This document shows positions 25,100 to 37,460 of a DNA stretch of 64,000 bases, piece by piece. Source of the stretch: Viscum album (taxonomy: Eukaryota > Streptophyta > Magnoliopsida > Santalales > Viscaceae); contig OY728122.1 of NCBI GenBank assembly GCA_963277665.1, forward strand, positions 1,546,174,868 to 1,546,238,867, read 5' to 3'. The notes under the pieces were generated by a model. That model was not told where the DNA came from, did no database searches, and saw only the letters and a program-made list of their open reading frames with translations. Position 1 is the first letter of the stretch; each line of letters starts with the position of its first letter. Both the position numbers and the translations under genes were made by a program.

Positions 25100-28000
25100 G
25101 AATTTACACCTAAGTTTGGTACTCCAATGTTCTTTACAATGGGTGGACTAGTTATATTTATCCAAAAGAAGGATGGTAAAATTGGATTTTAATTGATTAT
25201 CATGAATTTAACATGACCATGATCAATAAAAAATAAAAAATAACATATATTGATGAATAATTTAATCAATATAAAGGGGATAAATACTTCTTTAAGCTGG
25301 ATCAATGGTATGTATACATTCAAATAACTTTCACATTAGATGAAATTCCAAATATCTATTTTAAATGAAGATATAGACTATATTAATTCACATTGATTCA
25401 ATTAAGTCTTAAAAATTTCCACAAAAATATTTATGAATTTGATCAATAATTATCTAAGTACTAACTTGAAAATTTTATGAAATTATTTATTAATGATATC
25501 ATTATACATTCCATGGGAAAAGTCTAACATTAATGAAAAATAGGATTGTGCTAAAGAAAGTAAAAAAATTATTAATTTGATTCCACGATCATATAGTCTA
25601 TATTATATCTAATAAAGTATCCTTATTGATTCATTAAATCAAACTTAATATTATAACGGTCAATCCTTTAAAAATTGAGGACATTGAAAATAGTCCTATA
25701 TAAATAATTTTGGTAGAGTTTTGTGGTTTTCGTGGGTTATTTTGGTACCATTGATGTTTTGTGTGAATTTTAATATGATTTTCAAATCCTTTAACAAATT
25801 TAACACAAATGGGATTGAAGTACCTTGGAAAAAAATCACATTAATGCATCATTACAGTTCTTGAGAAAAGGTTCATCATTATAATTTGTTCAGACACAAC
25901 CCTTTAGTGGTGAAGTGTTGATAATTTACAATGATTTTTAAGGATGGGATTGGGATGCATCCTTATGAAAAATAAAAAGGTAATAACTTAAGAATTAATT
26001 TCTTTGTGGAATATGGGAATTTTTTTTACAAATGATATAGATTTAGTAGTTCATTTTTTTCATTATATATTTCATCTCATTATCTATATTGTGAATTTTT
26101 TTATAAGTATACTAATCATTAGAGGTTAATTTATATATTAATTTTTCTGATACTATAATATGGAAATTTATTATTGATTTCTTTGATTATAAATCATTAC
26201 TTTTGTACTCAATCATTACTCAAAATCAATATTGTACTAACATGGATGCCTATAATATGGTTACAATGTTCTTTTTTCCATATACACTAAGATTCTACAT
26301 TTAATATTGTATAATAAAAATTCATATTTACATCATTATATCTTATTTAGTTTATATGCAGGTCAGATAAGGATATTTACTACCATTTATAAAGCTGCAT
26401 CGATCCAAAAGGGGTATTACAACAATGTTTTTTCTAACATCAGAAACAAGAGGAAACTTATGGTTGATGGAATTTATAGTCATATTCAATGCACATTCGA
26501 TGTCTTATGGGAAACCAATATCTTGGGTTTGATTAAAGTTAATGATTAATGTTCCTCTAAATGTAACATGAGGCCCTTGGGATGCAGAGAGGTCAACATG
26601 AACCACCTTGGGCAGCTACTAGGTTGATTTAATGGAAAATGTGGTTAGGCCTCATATTATGGGGTATAAAAGATGAACAATATCCATGTTATTACCTTAC
26701 CATGAAAAAAATGGTTGGAACAATATCCTGATATAATGCTATTCTTCCACCATCATTCAATCTATTCAGAATGTTGTGGTTCATCTTTCTTGGCATCACA
26801 CTACTCAATATATGGATTTTATTTACTCATTATTGATGATCAACTATATCATTTTGCATATTTATAGTGAAGAAAACACCGTTGATGAAGGTATTTCCAA
26901 TAAGGGAGTCAACCATGACATCACTTGGTTGGATGAACTTCATGTAGACAAGATTCTCCTTTAGAAAAAAATAAAAAAAATCACCTCATTTAAAATTATG
27001 TAATTATTCATTATTTAATAAATTTTGCTGAATGATTTCAAATTTACCCCCAAATAAAAACATATTTCTCAATAAACTACCTCCATATGATGGAAAAAAC
27101 ATTTACATGTGTTTTAGGTGGAAAAGATCAAGTTACCATATCCTTGACGTTGGTTAAATGAGTCCAATATTTCTTGATATCCAAATGATAGATATAAAAA
27201 TAATAAAGGAATGGTTGAAATCCTAATTTTAATAAATTAATTAACTTCCATATTTTTAGTAAATGATTAAGTATATGTAATATGATGATATAGAGCTATA
27301 AAATATTGTAAAAATAATTTCATAGTAAAAATTTGGAAATTACTTAGTTATATGTTTTGAGGTAAGGGTATGGCTCCCTTTAAAAATATAATTAAAGAAG
27401 GATATTTTATATGAGGCATAAAGCTCATAATTTTTATATTTACTTTAGAATTAAGAGGATATATAGTGATCATAATTAACACTTTTAATTGGAATACATG
27501 ATGTAATAAATTAAAACACATATGTATCGATGAATTATATGCCCACAAGTAATGGTTGAACATCAAAAATCTATGGTGATGATCTAGACAGTAGATAAAC
27601 CAATATGGAAATGGGAGAAAATCACTCTGAATTACATCATAGATCTCTATATCACTTTTAAAAGTCATAATACTATTTGGTTAATGGTGGATAATGTTAT
27701 AAAATTGGAACACTTCATTTTTTTCTTAATTATTTCTAACTCGATCAATATCTCATAAAATATATAGTGAAATTTGTAATTACTCTTGGATTACACATTT
27801 CAATTATATATAAATGAGATCAAGGATTCATATATAAATTTGTGAGGAGAATTTAGTAAGAATTTGATATATTTATAAAATACTAAAAAATAAATCATTT
27901 TCATAATGATGATAAGTATAAACGAATAATTCCAACAATGGTGGATATGCTAAGATAATCCTTAGTTGAATTTATGGAATTTTGTGATAAATATCTTACT

Positions 28001-28740
28001 TTAGTTGAGTTCTCATATAATGAAAGATCATACTATTTCATTTAAATGGTACCATATATGGATTTACATAAGAGGAGGTGTATAATTCACACATAATTAG
28101 ATGAATTAAGAGATATATATAGTTGTTAGTGCCTAGTAATATTTACAAATGAAAAAAATTTCAAAACATTAAATATCATAACAAATAATACATAACTTAA
28201 CATGACAGATATGATAATAATAATTTTTTAGATCTATAATTTGGTTTTACTGACAAATTATTCATTCTAAAAACCCTTGGAAGAGGGTACGTAGATTTGG
28301 GAATAAGGGAAAGTTGAGCACTTGACACATTAAACCCTTTGAGATAATTAAAAATTTGGGGATTGGAGATTATTTTTTATAAGTCCCACCAAACCTCTAT
28401 CAAGTGCATTATAGGTTAAATCTATCACATATGAGGAATCACATTCCAAATCCATAACTTGTACTAATCTCAGATACAATGAAACATAGTCTTTAGGTTT
28501 CATATGAGGAACAACCAATGGGGATCCTGTATTAAAGGAATAAGGTGATGAAAAATCAATCAAACAACCCATTTGAAGAAAAATGGAGGAATCATATGTT
28601 CTAGAAAGCTAGGTGGGATCCAAAAGATGTAATGATACATAAGTAACCATATTTCTTTCAATAGTGTAAGGAAATTTTGTGGATGAAATTATTTTATGGA
28701 GGGTAGAATGAGACACCATGTGATTTTAATTTGTATTTTT
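25100..28740 (+). pseudogene. Ty3/gypsy pol pseudogene, array body 1
   Basis: A relic of RT, RNase H, integrase and tail in gypsy order. RT: FIQKKDGKIGF near 25,160 (usual F-V-K-K-K-D-G), DELFNQYKGDKYFFKLD near 25,250, and FINDIIIHS at 25,486-25,512 where the family has F-I-D-D-I-L, so the first catalytic Asp of the pair is Asn. RNase H: HYLYCEFFYKYTNH near 26,077 matches W-R-H-Y-L-Y-G...T-D-H. Integrase: CPQVMVEHQK near 27,540, KPIWKWEKITLNYIIDL at 27,597, IWLMVDNVIKLEHFI near 27,675 and YLTLVEFSYN near 27,993. Tail: VHYRLNLSHMRN and VSYEEQPMGIL (about 28,400-28,530), then a W-R-N-H-like end near 28,600. Between RNase H and integrase (26.2-27.5 kb) more sequence is present than usual, including a degenerate integrase-zinc-finger-like stretch near 26,340. 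Many stops; not functional. Open frames on the opposite strand at 27,348 and 28,348 are shadows. Confidence 0.88.
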
Positions 28741-29562
28741 ATTTAAATAAATAATATGTAGTATAGATTGTCCCTTAAGAAACAATAAAAAATGGATATA
28801 CAAATAAATTATAAAAATATTAAAATTACAAATATAAATTAATAAATTATAATATTTAAATATAAGAAATCATTTATCAAATTAAAGAGCAATTAATTCA
28901 CCAGAAAATAAGATAAATATGAACATAAAATATCTACCCTCATGGTATTCTATGAATATCATCCCCTTAAATGAAATTGTAGAAGATAGTAGAATAATTT
29001 TAAATATAGTAGACATGTGGAGAGAGAATAAAATGAATAGACTGAATGATTTTATTAATCTATGTAAGTCTATATATAGGAATAAAATGTGTTTTTTATA
29101 TATATTAACATTGGAAGTAGATTTGTTGGATATATGGTCATTGGGTACAAATATATTAAATATTTAAACTTATGTTGCATATTGTTTTTAAAAAATTTTA
29201 AAAATATAATTAAATATAATATTTAATTAAATAATATTATATTTGTATGTATTACATATTTTTAAAAATGGTATTATAAAATTATGATTTTCTATAATTA
29301 AAAAATTAAAACAACTATTTTAATAGAAATGGATTGATAAAATAATATTCTTAAAATATGAATAATTAAATTAAACTATATGTAGTTTATATTATTTATT
29401 TTTGAAAAAATTTACTTTCCTATGATAATTTTTCAATGATTGGGTATCGTATATAAATAAATTAAATTGATCATTGTTATATAATGATTTTAATAAATAA
29501 TATATTTAATATAACTAAAAATAATATAATGAAAAATTCAACTAAATATGTTTACATTTCCA

Positions 29563-29586
29563 TTAATAATAATAATAATAATAATA
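29563..29586. repeat. (TAA)n microsatellite
   Basis: About seven to eight TAA units inside LTR B. Confidence 0.8.
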
Positions 29587-30364
29587 AATTTTAAAAATGA
29601 ATTTTTATAAATATTTTATATTGTATTATATTTTTAATATTAAAATTAATCATTATATTTCTTAAAAATTTAATCAAATGAAAAATATTTTCTAAATTTG
29701 ATCATAAAATTCAAATCTGGTTATGTGATCATGTTCATTTTAAGGTATCCAAATAATAAACCAAAGTAAAATTCTGTTCCAATGGTATGGTTAATTTTTT
29801 TTTTCAACATTTTTTATAGATGTTGTGTAATTTTTATTAATATAAAATAATTATATATATATATATATTAAATAGTTATTAAATTAAAATATAAAGAAAA
29901 ATATATTAACCCTTTTTGAAATTACGAGTTTATAAGAAATAATAACAAAATTCAATGTTTAAATAAGCATTTTATTCTTCAAAATTAGTATTTCCATATA
30001 CCATATATTTTAATTAATAAATATTTTTTCGCATAAATATGAATTCAATATTATTTAATATATACTATATTTTAATTTATATAATCATTATTGGGAAATA
30101 GGTCTAAAAAAAATTTAATTAAAAAAATATATTGTATTAAATAATTAAATTAGGGAAAAAATGATAAAATGGGTAACCTGAAGTGGCTGAATTTTTATAT
30201 GAAAAATGTTATAAATTATTTATTGAATAATATTTTTAGAATTCATAAATAATTCCACATTTATTAACAATATTTAATTTCAAAAATTCATCTAAACCCC
30301 TTAGGATTCCATCCTTCAATTCCCCCTATATTATGTTTCCAAGGAAATGTATCCAATGATCACA

Positions 30365-30371
30365 TATAAAA
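30365..30371 (+). promoter_or_regulatory. Putative TATA box of LTR B
   Basis: TATAAAA 9,544 bp from its counterpart in LTR A, the same offset as the neighbouring ATGTTTCC block. Confidence 0.4.
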
Positions 30372-30750
30372 TGATATTTCAACTAACATGTGACAACTTA
30401 TGTTATTAATTTATATCTTAATATTTTTCATTCAAGACATAATGTAAATTCTAAATATAAAAGTATTTTAGTTATTCTAATAGTTTATATATTATTTGTG
30501 TTTTATTTTATTATATAATATGTTATTTATTAGGAACCTATGAGTATTACATTAAAAAAATTAATTCTTTCCCATCAATAAAAATTTTATTTTATTATTT
30601 ACCATGAAAATTAAAAATTTCATATACAATTAAATTTATTCATTTTGATATGTTGTAATTGGAAATAGTTTTATTCAACATATTCTCATTACTTATTGAA
30701 AATTTCATTTTATATGGAAATTCCTTAAAGGAGTTATTGATGAATCATTA

Positions 30751-33700
30751 AAGAAAATAAAAATTTATAAACAGATATTGAAAATTCAATATACTGAATT
30801 TCCATTCCTTTTTAGATTCTATAACAACATAATATTTTATTATATATCTCTTTGGACAATCTCTACTATACCTTTCTTGTCAACCAAGAAAATTTCAGCC
30901 TATTAAATGCATATTTTTAGGAGTTACGGTCTGTAAATTAAAGAAAATACATCCATCAAGGATGATTCATGGATTCAGGATGCATTATATTCACATTTTC
31001 TTATAACCATTATAAATATTGAAAAATATATTCCTCTATTTGGGTGAAATTATTAAATAAAATTCATGAAACATTTGTTAAGATTTCAATAAAATCCAAT
31101 AATTTTATAAAATGTAATGTCAGAATATATGAGATTGGACCCAACCAGTTGGATCCACATTAACATTGAATTCATTACCATTTATCACCACTCAAAATTT
31201 TTATCATTAATTCATCAATAAAATATAAAATTGTGTTTTTTTTTAATCCAATAAAACTAAAATATAGTGAAAGAAAATTTTTTAATAAAAAATACCAAAG
31301 TGATATTGAAGGTGGTAAAATATGAATTACCATGATATTTTTATTTATTAATAATTATTCATGATGAAAATATATTTCTAAAATAATATAAAAGTAAAAT
31401 ATTGTATAATGTAGTGAAAAACCATCAGCATCCATTAAAATATATTATTTTAAAAGATTGTGGAATTAATTTCAAAAAATAGTTGGGCGTAATTGGAAAA
31501 TATCCATTATTTAAATACATAACTCCACCCCTAATCAAGTTGAAGTACCCACCCCTTATATGCATTGACCCACACCCAATCATATAATCTCTCATCATAC
31601 ACCTCCCGATGAGTCTTTTCAAGTTATCTCACCTCAATCTTGAATAGTATTATAAGTTTTGTTGGTTATATCTATGTTAAGAATCTCATGATAAGTGAGA
31701 GTTTCCCAAATCATCCCCAGTAATTTCCAACTACATTTTTTCATTATATATATATATTTTAGGATTATTTGTCATATAGAGAAATATTATAATTAATATT
31801 AATATTAATATACATTTCAATTATTCAAAATTAGAGATTACTTTTTCCCTCTTGTTATTACATGTTTCAAAGATGTTATATTGCAATAACTATCCCATTA
31901 AAATAAAAAAATTCTAATTTTTTTTATGTAATGTATGTGGTTTTACAAGAAATTAAATCAATATCAAGATACTACAACTGGGTAAGCCTCTCGCATTGTA
32001 GTACCTAGGTGTAATAACACTAAATATTTCACTTTGGGATTTGAATTGATCGCCATATGGTGCATGACTGTGGGCCTTGCTGCATACCTTCTTTGGCTCA
32101 CTTGTGGGATATTATTAAGTGATCTACATACTATATTTAAAACATTATAAATAATTTATCTATCATTTAATTGTTCTCCAACTATATAAAAATCATGTAT
32201 CATTAATTGTTCTTGTATTGGTGGGAAATAAGTTTTTTCTATATAATTCATTCACTTATATGGTAATGTATTGTATGATATCCCTCATTGATAAATTTTT
32301 ACATTTATAAATGATGTTTATTTAATGAAAATTAATACATTTACATAGTAGATATGTGATTGAATGCATTGGAATTTTATGTAATTGGTGGGGCCCTGAA
32401 TTATATACCCCTTTAGTGAACGAGTAAGTATTATGAGATTATTATGATCTGGTAACGGGAGAACCCTCAACCTTTTTGTATGATTTATTAGTAGAGGGAC
32501 CCAATGATATGATTATTATATCCATCATTATGCATTCCCATCACTATATTATCAATTATTATTTTCTATAAATTTATTTTTTAATATATTAGCTCTAGAT
32601 TAATTTATTTTTTCAGTTTCATTATAAATTACATAACTCAATTTATATATTCATGTTATAATATATGTTTTTATAATTACTTCCATTGTATAATACTCAT
32701 TACCATATGTCTAATATTACCGCATTATATTTTATACATTTATCTATGAATCAATGTTGTGTAGTACATGGGATAAAACTCCCTCAAGGATAAAAATACA
32801 TTTTTCATGTTTTTAGATCATCTATTTATTTTCAAGTGATGTGCAACTTTATTGTGCTTCCAAATTTCCTCAAAAAATTAAACTATTCAATCCTCTTTAT
32901 TTGTAACATTTTTAAAAATAAATACTAGATCTAGGGTACATTAGTTATTACAAACCCACTTAAAAACACAAATATCCACTTAATCAATATTTAATTCAAA
33001 CCAATTTTAAACTCCAAAATTATTCAAACACGTTTTCATCCCCTGTCCACTTGAAGGGTTCACAAATTCTCAATTTCCATGTTTCCCCATAATGTAAAAT
33101 TCATTTTCTAAATTTTAATATTTTCCACTGTCTAGTATTTTATTCAATATATTTTTCCATATAAATATTCTACATTATATTTTATCACAAAAAAAACTAA
33201 ATAATATTGTAATAATTATATTATAATGAATTTTTAATATACCAATCAGTTTAATAACCATACTCCCCCATATATTATTACATTTTCCTATATGGTTAGT
33301 ATAATCACAGATATGAATGATGTTATACATTTTTATCATGAAATATTAATGATTCATAATTACTAAAAAAATTATATAATTAAGTAAATAATTCTATTTT
33401 AATGGTAATATTAATATTTAACACATTATTATTCTAAAAAAATTTCTAAAAATTTCTAAAATTAGATTTTGATAAATATAATTCATATTTATAATACATT
33501 AATATACTATTAAATGAACCTATAACATCATAAATCAATATTGATATTCTATAAAATTAAATGTGTGATTTTGGAAATTATAAAAACCTTAATATTGGAT
33601 GATAATCGAAAAAATTATAGAGAAAAATGAGATGGAATATGTTGAACTACTAATAAGCTAATAACTAATATTACCAAAAAATAAGTTAAACTATGTAATA

Positions 33701-33850
33701 AAAGAATATAAAATTTTAATTTAAAATATAATTAATATATATATAATAATTTGAAATAGATGGTTAATGTTCCAATGATTACATTAATGGTGGTTAGAGA
33801 GTATCTATCCAACTAGGATTCAATGTTATAGTTTTTATCTAATGTTCCAT
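30751..33850. mobile_element. About 2.55 kb of extra DNA in LTR B/body 2
   Basis: The offset between array units 1 and 2 rises from 9,544 bp at the TATA box to 12,095 bp at AACACATATGTATT (22,753 and 34,848), so about 2,551 bp were added here (or lost from unit 1). The segment has patches of different character: CCACCCCTAATCAAG-type sequence at 31,520-31,600, a SINE-like patch at 31,965-32,115, and GGTGGGGCCCTGAATTAT at 32,387-32,404 followed by a GATCTGGTAACGGGAG stretch, which look like LTR fragments of another family. The exact borders and duplication could not be found. Confidence 0.5.
31960..32115 (-). repeat. SINE-like or other dispersed repeat fragment
   Basis: A compact GC-richer patch in AT-rich DNA. 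On the minus strand it contains CAATTCAAATCCC, close to a polymerase III B box, followed by a GTGTTATTACACCTAGG palindrome-like block and GCGAGAGGCTTACCC. No A box at the right spacing is clear. It may be a SINE fragment or part of an LTR. Confidence 0.3.
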
Positions 33851-36800
33851 TTATATTGTAGCGTTTTTAATTTATTTTCCTATAATAAATTGATATGGTG
33901 TTATTAATATACCTTGTAAATTTACTATCATTATTAATGGTTCATTTTTAGATCTAAAATTTCATTAAATAACCCTCAATCTTATTCCTCTAATTAATTT
34001 AATGACAATGTTGTTAGGGTTTTTTGAGTAAACTATCATTTCATATAGTCAAATTCTTCTTCCACAAAAATTTATTATACTATTTTTATAATTAAAACCA
34101 CTATTTATTATATATTTAATTACCTATTTATCTTTTGAGAAATATGTTTTATTCAGATTGTTTTCATTGATAGATTTTAAAAAAATAAATCTTTTTAGAA
34201 TATATCATATCTTTTCTAACAGATTTTCTCTTCCATGTCCATTCTCATTACATCCATAAAAATTTTACTCAATTAAATTGAAATTAATTGATACATTATA
34301 TTCTATTGTATTAATATTTTTCTTCAACTCTTTTTATATTAATTTTTTATGTATTAATCTTCGATGTGTTTTTTCATTAATGATACCCAAAAAGCATGAA
34401 AAAGGGGGCTATTTTGTTTTCAATATATTATTATATCCACTCAATATTTATTTTCATAACATTTATTTATTTTCAATCATACCTTATTTAGTATTCCATT
34501 AATGTAATGTTTTATAAATTCATTCAATCACTTTCTTGAATGTGTTTTTTAGTTTGACGAGTAACATCATATGTAAATAAAAATGATAATAATTTGTTAT
34601 GGTAAAACTATTTTTTTAATTCACATATATTTTCATTTTATACCCTAAATTAATATAATTTACATATTAATTTTTTATGATCACATTCAAAATGATCTTA
34701 TTATATTTATATTTTTTGAGAAAAATGGTCTTATATTAATCGACATAATTCTAAATACATTCATATGTGTTATGATTTAATAATTTCATGTATCCCATTT
34801 TTATTACATCAGTTTTAATGATGAGATATATGATTTATATTATAGGGAACACATATGTATTTTTTTAACCATTTATCAAATAGAGGACCCATTATATCCC
34901 TCAAATTTATTAGGTTTAGCCTTATATCATAGGATAAAATTATGTAGTGTGTGGAATTGATTTCCCATTTATCTATATTTAAACCCTTTTATGTCAACAT
35001 GATTTAAATTTAGCCAAGTACAATAAAATGGTCATGGAAATTATTATTATTTAACCATGCTCACTACCATGTTCTTGGATCTAATTTCATTTAGGAATGT
35101 TCTCAATTTTGGTGATTTAAAATCCTTATGTTTATGCTACATTTCTATGTTATTCAACATTTGTATTTCATGCTCCTTTGGTAATGACAATTATATCATG
35201 TATTTATATTCTCATACCATAGTATATGACTATTATTTTTTTGTTATATGTCCTTTAATTCTTTATTGAAAAATAATATGATTCCATTTTCATTTTAATT
35301 TGATATTTGTCCAATTTAAACGTTTTATTAATGTATTATGAATTGGACACATTACAATTACATGATTAGTTATCCTTTTTTTATTATTTGATATGAAAAA
35401 TTATTTTATTTTCCATTTCCCAGGAGAATTAGATATAGTATTATTTTAAGAAGTAATAGTATTTAGAAATATTTGTTGGAGACATTGAAGAAATAATGTG
35501 TAAGAATAGTTTTTTTGTAGATAATTTGCAATGAAATAAAAGATTTTGGTTATGGTATTTTAATCATATTTAAGAGATACCTCATTTTAAAATATGAAAA
35601 TTATGGAATTTATTTTCCAGATAATATTGGGTTGTCTGCGTAAATATAAAAGTTGGTTTTAGTTATTTATCATATTACTTTTTTTAATGTATTATATAAT
35701 ACAAATTAATGAAACCTTGGTTTGATAGATTTTATCATTAGAAAAAATGAATGTGTCCCTAATTATGACATCATGACATTGAAATTTCTAAATAATTTTA
35801 CTTAATTATATATTTTCTATTACTCATGATTAACCCATTTAATTTTTTAAATGGATACATCCAGGAGAAACTATGATAACAATGGGTGAGATGTAAAATA
35901 TACTAATTGGGAAAATGTACAACAAAACAATATGAAATGGAGTGAAATTATTTTATTATAATTCTCAACCAAAGTTTTTAAGGGATTAATAATGAAACAA
36001 ACCATGTATACCACACAAAAATGACAAGGAATAATAAAATATCTATTTAATCATTTATGTGGAAACCACCACCATTATTCAATAGGACATCTAATTATAT
36101 TCTCTCTTGGAAATAGATGAAAACAACATAAAATATATTTCCCATTTTATATTTCTCAGAACATGAAATGGTTTTTTACGTATTTATCTTCTAGAAGTTG
36201 ATTCTCAACAATAGTGGAGTATGTTAAATTGTAGTACAAAAAAAATGAAAATGTGGTTCAATATAATGTGAGTATTTTGTAAAAATATTCTCCAGAAAAT
36301 ATGTTACCCAATATCTACAAACAAAAATGGTGCTAGAATTCCATAAGTAAAAAAATGTAGGATAAATCCAGGGATGATTATGAAGAAAACATCAAAATAC
36401 TCACAATGTGAAACTCAAATTTTATAATTGACCTTAAAACATGAAAAACATTTACTCAGTTTCCTAGAATCATGTTTTTAAAATTAATTATATACATGAA
36501 TCATTTGTAACTATGAATAAATTTTTTTATTTGAACATTAGGTTTTAATGGAAACTAAATCTACATTATTCTTATGAATACAAAAAAGGAAAATAGAAAC
36601 TATAATTTCATAGAAATGTGGAAGAAAAATCAGAAAAATGGAATAAATGTTTACCAAAAAAATAACAGTAATTTTGGATGAGGAATCTAGGAAATTATCG
36701 AATGGGAAAATGAAAATGATTCAATTGTGCAACAGTTTTCAACCAAACACATAATTGTAATAGTGGGATGGAGAATATGGATAATTAAATAGAGGATAAG

Positions 36801-37460
36801 AAGACCCAAAGAATGATCCTCCTAAACATCAAATATTAAATTTCACATCGTATGGGAATTACGAAAATAATTTCAATAGTCCAATGGATAATAATGATAA
36901 TAGAAATCAACAACCCTCTAGATCTGGTGAAAAAGGTAGTTCTAATGTATTCAATAACATTGAGGTGTACCCTGGTAATAAATTGGATAAATGTAGTCTT
37001 ATTTCCCAATTTAGTTATATGATTTTATTCTTTAATCATTGTTATCTATAGTATTTTTTATTATGTAATTTTGTTATGAATGTTGATTCACCACCTCCAA
37101 CATTGTATATTGAATTACAAGTGCAAATGTTGTTGGTGAAATGATTCCATAAATTTTATATAACACTTAAATATTTGAGAATTTTGGGAAGATACTTCAT
37201 GATATCTAGTTATTATTCCCTTTTTGGAATTAAATGAAATATTTGGTATTTATTAGATCTTTGAATATAGATATCATATCAATAATTTGGAAAAATAAAT
37301 ATCATTTCATAATCCAAATTCATCCAATAATGAAATATTAATGTGAACTAGTTTGTAAACTTACATTGGTAGAAAACCCAATAATATGGGTCTTGGTACT
37401 CAATGATGAGGGATAGATGGCTAAAATGGTTGGGTATGAAAAAAAATTTAACACCTTATA
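33851..37460 (+). pseudogene. Leader and gag relic, array body 2
   Basis: It shares blocks with body 1 (34,230 and 34,848). Near 36,860-36,960 the + strand reads a low-complexity Asn/Ser-rich stretch (GNYENNFNSPMDNNDNRNQ, then QPSRSGEKGSS), typical of the nucleocapsid end of chromovirus gag, although the zinc knuckle itself cannot be seen. Protease traces are not convincing. Open frames at 34,278-34,502 and 35,057-35,269 are fortuitous. Confidence 0.5.

Larger units (their letters stand above)
28741..30750 (+). repeat. LTR B of the gypsy array
   Basis: Second copy of the family II LTR, directly after the body 1 pol tail. Anchors to LTR A: TCATTGGGTA at 29,138, ATGTTTCC near 30,333, TATAAAA at 30,365 and CAACATATTxTCA near 30,680, all 9.43-9.54 kb from their counterparts. 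It contains a (TAA)n tract near 29,563-29,586 and a TA run near 29,852. The open frame at 28,919-29,167 lies in conserved LTR sequence and also has a broken relative near 40.6 kb, so it is not a gene. Confidence 0.7.

Noticed and set aside
27348..27668. 106-codon minus-strand frame
   Set aside because: Antisense of the integrase relic of array body 1.
28919..29167. 82-codon plus-strand frame as a possible small gene
   Set aside because: It lies in LTR B and its DNA is repeated, with stops, in LTRs A and C; the openness is not conserved.
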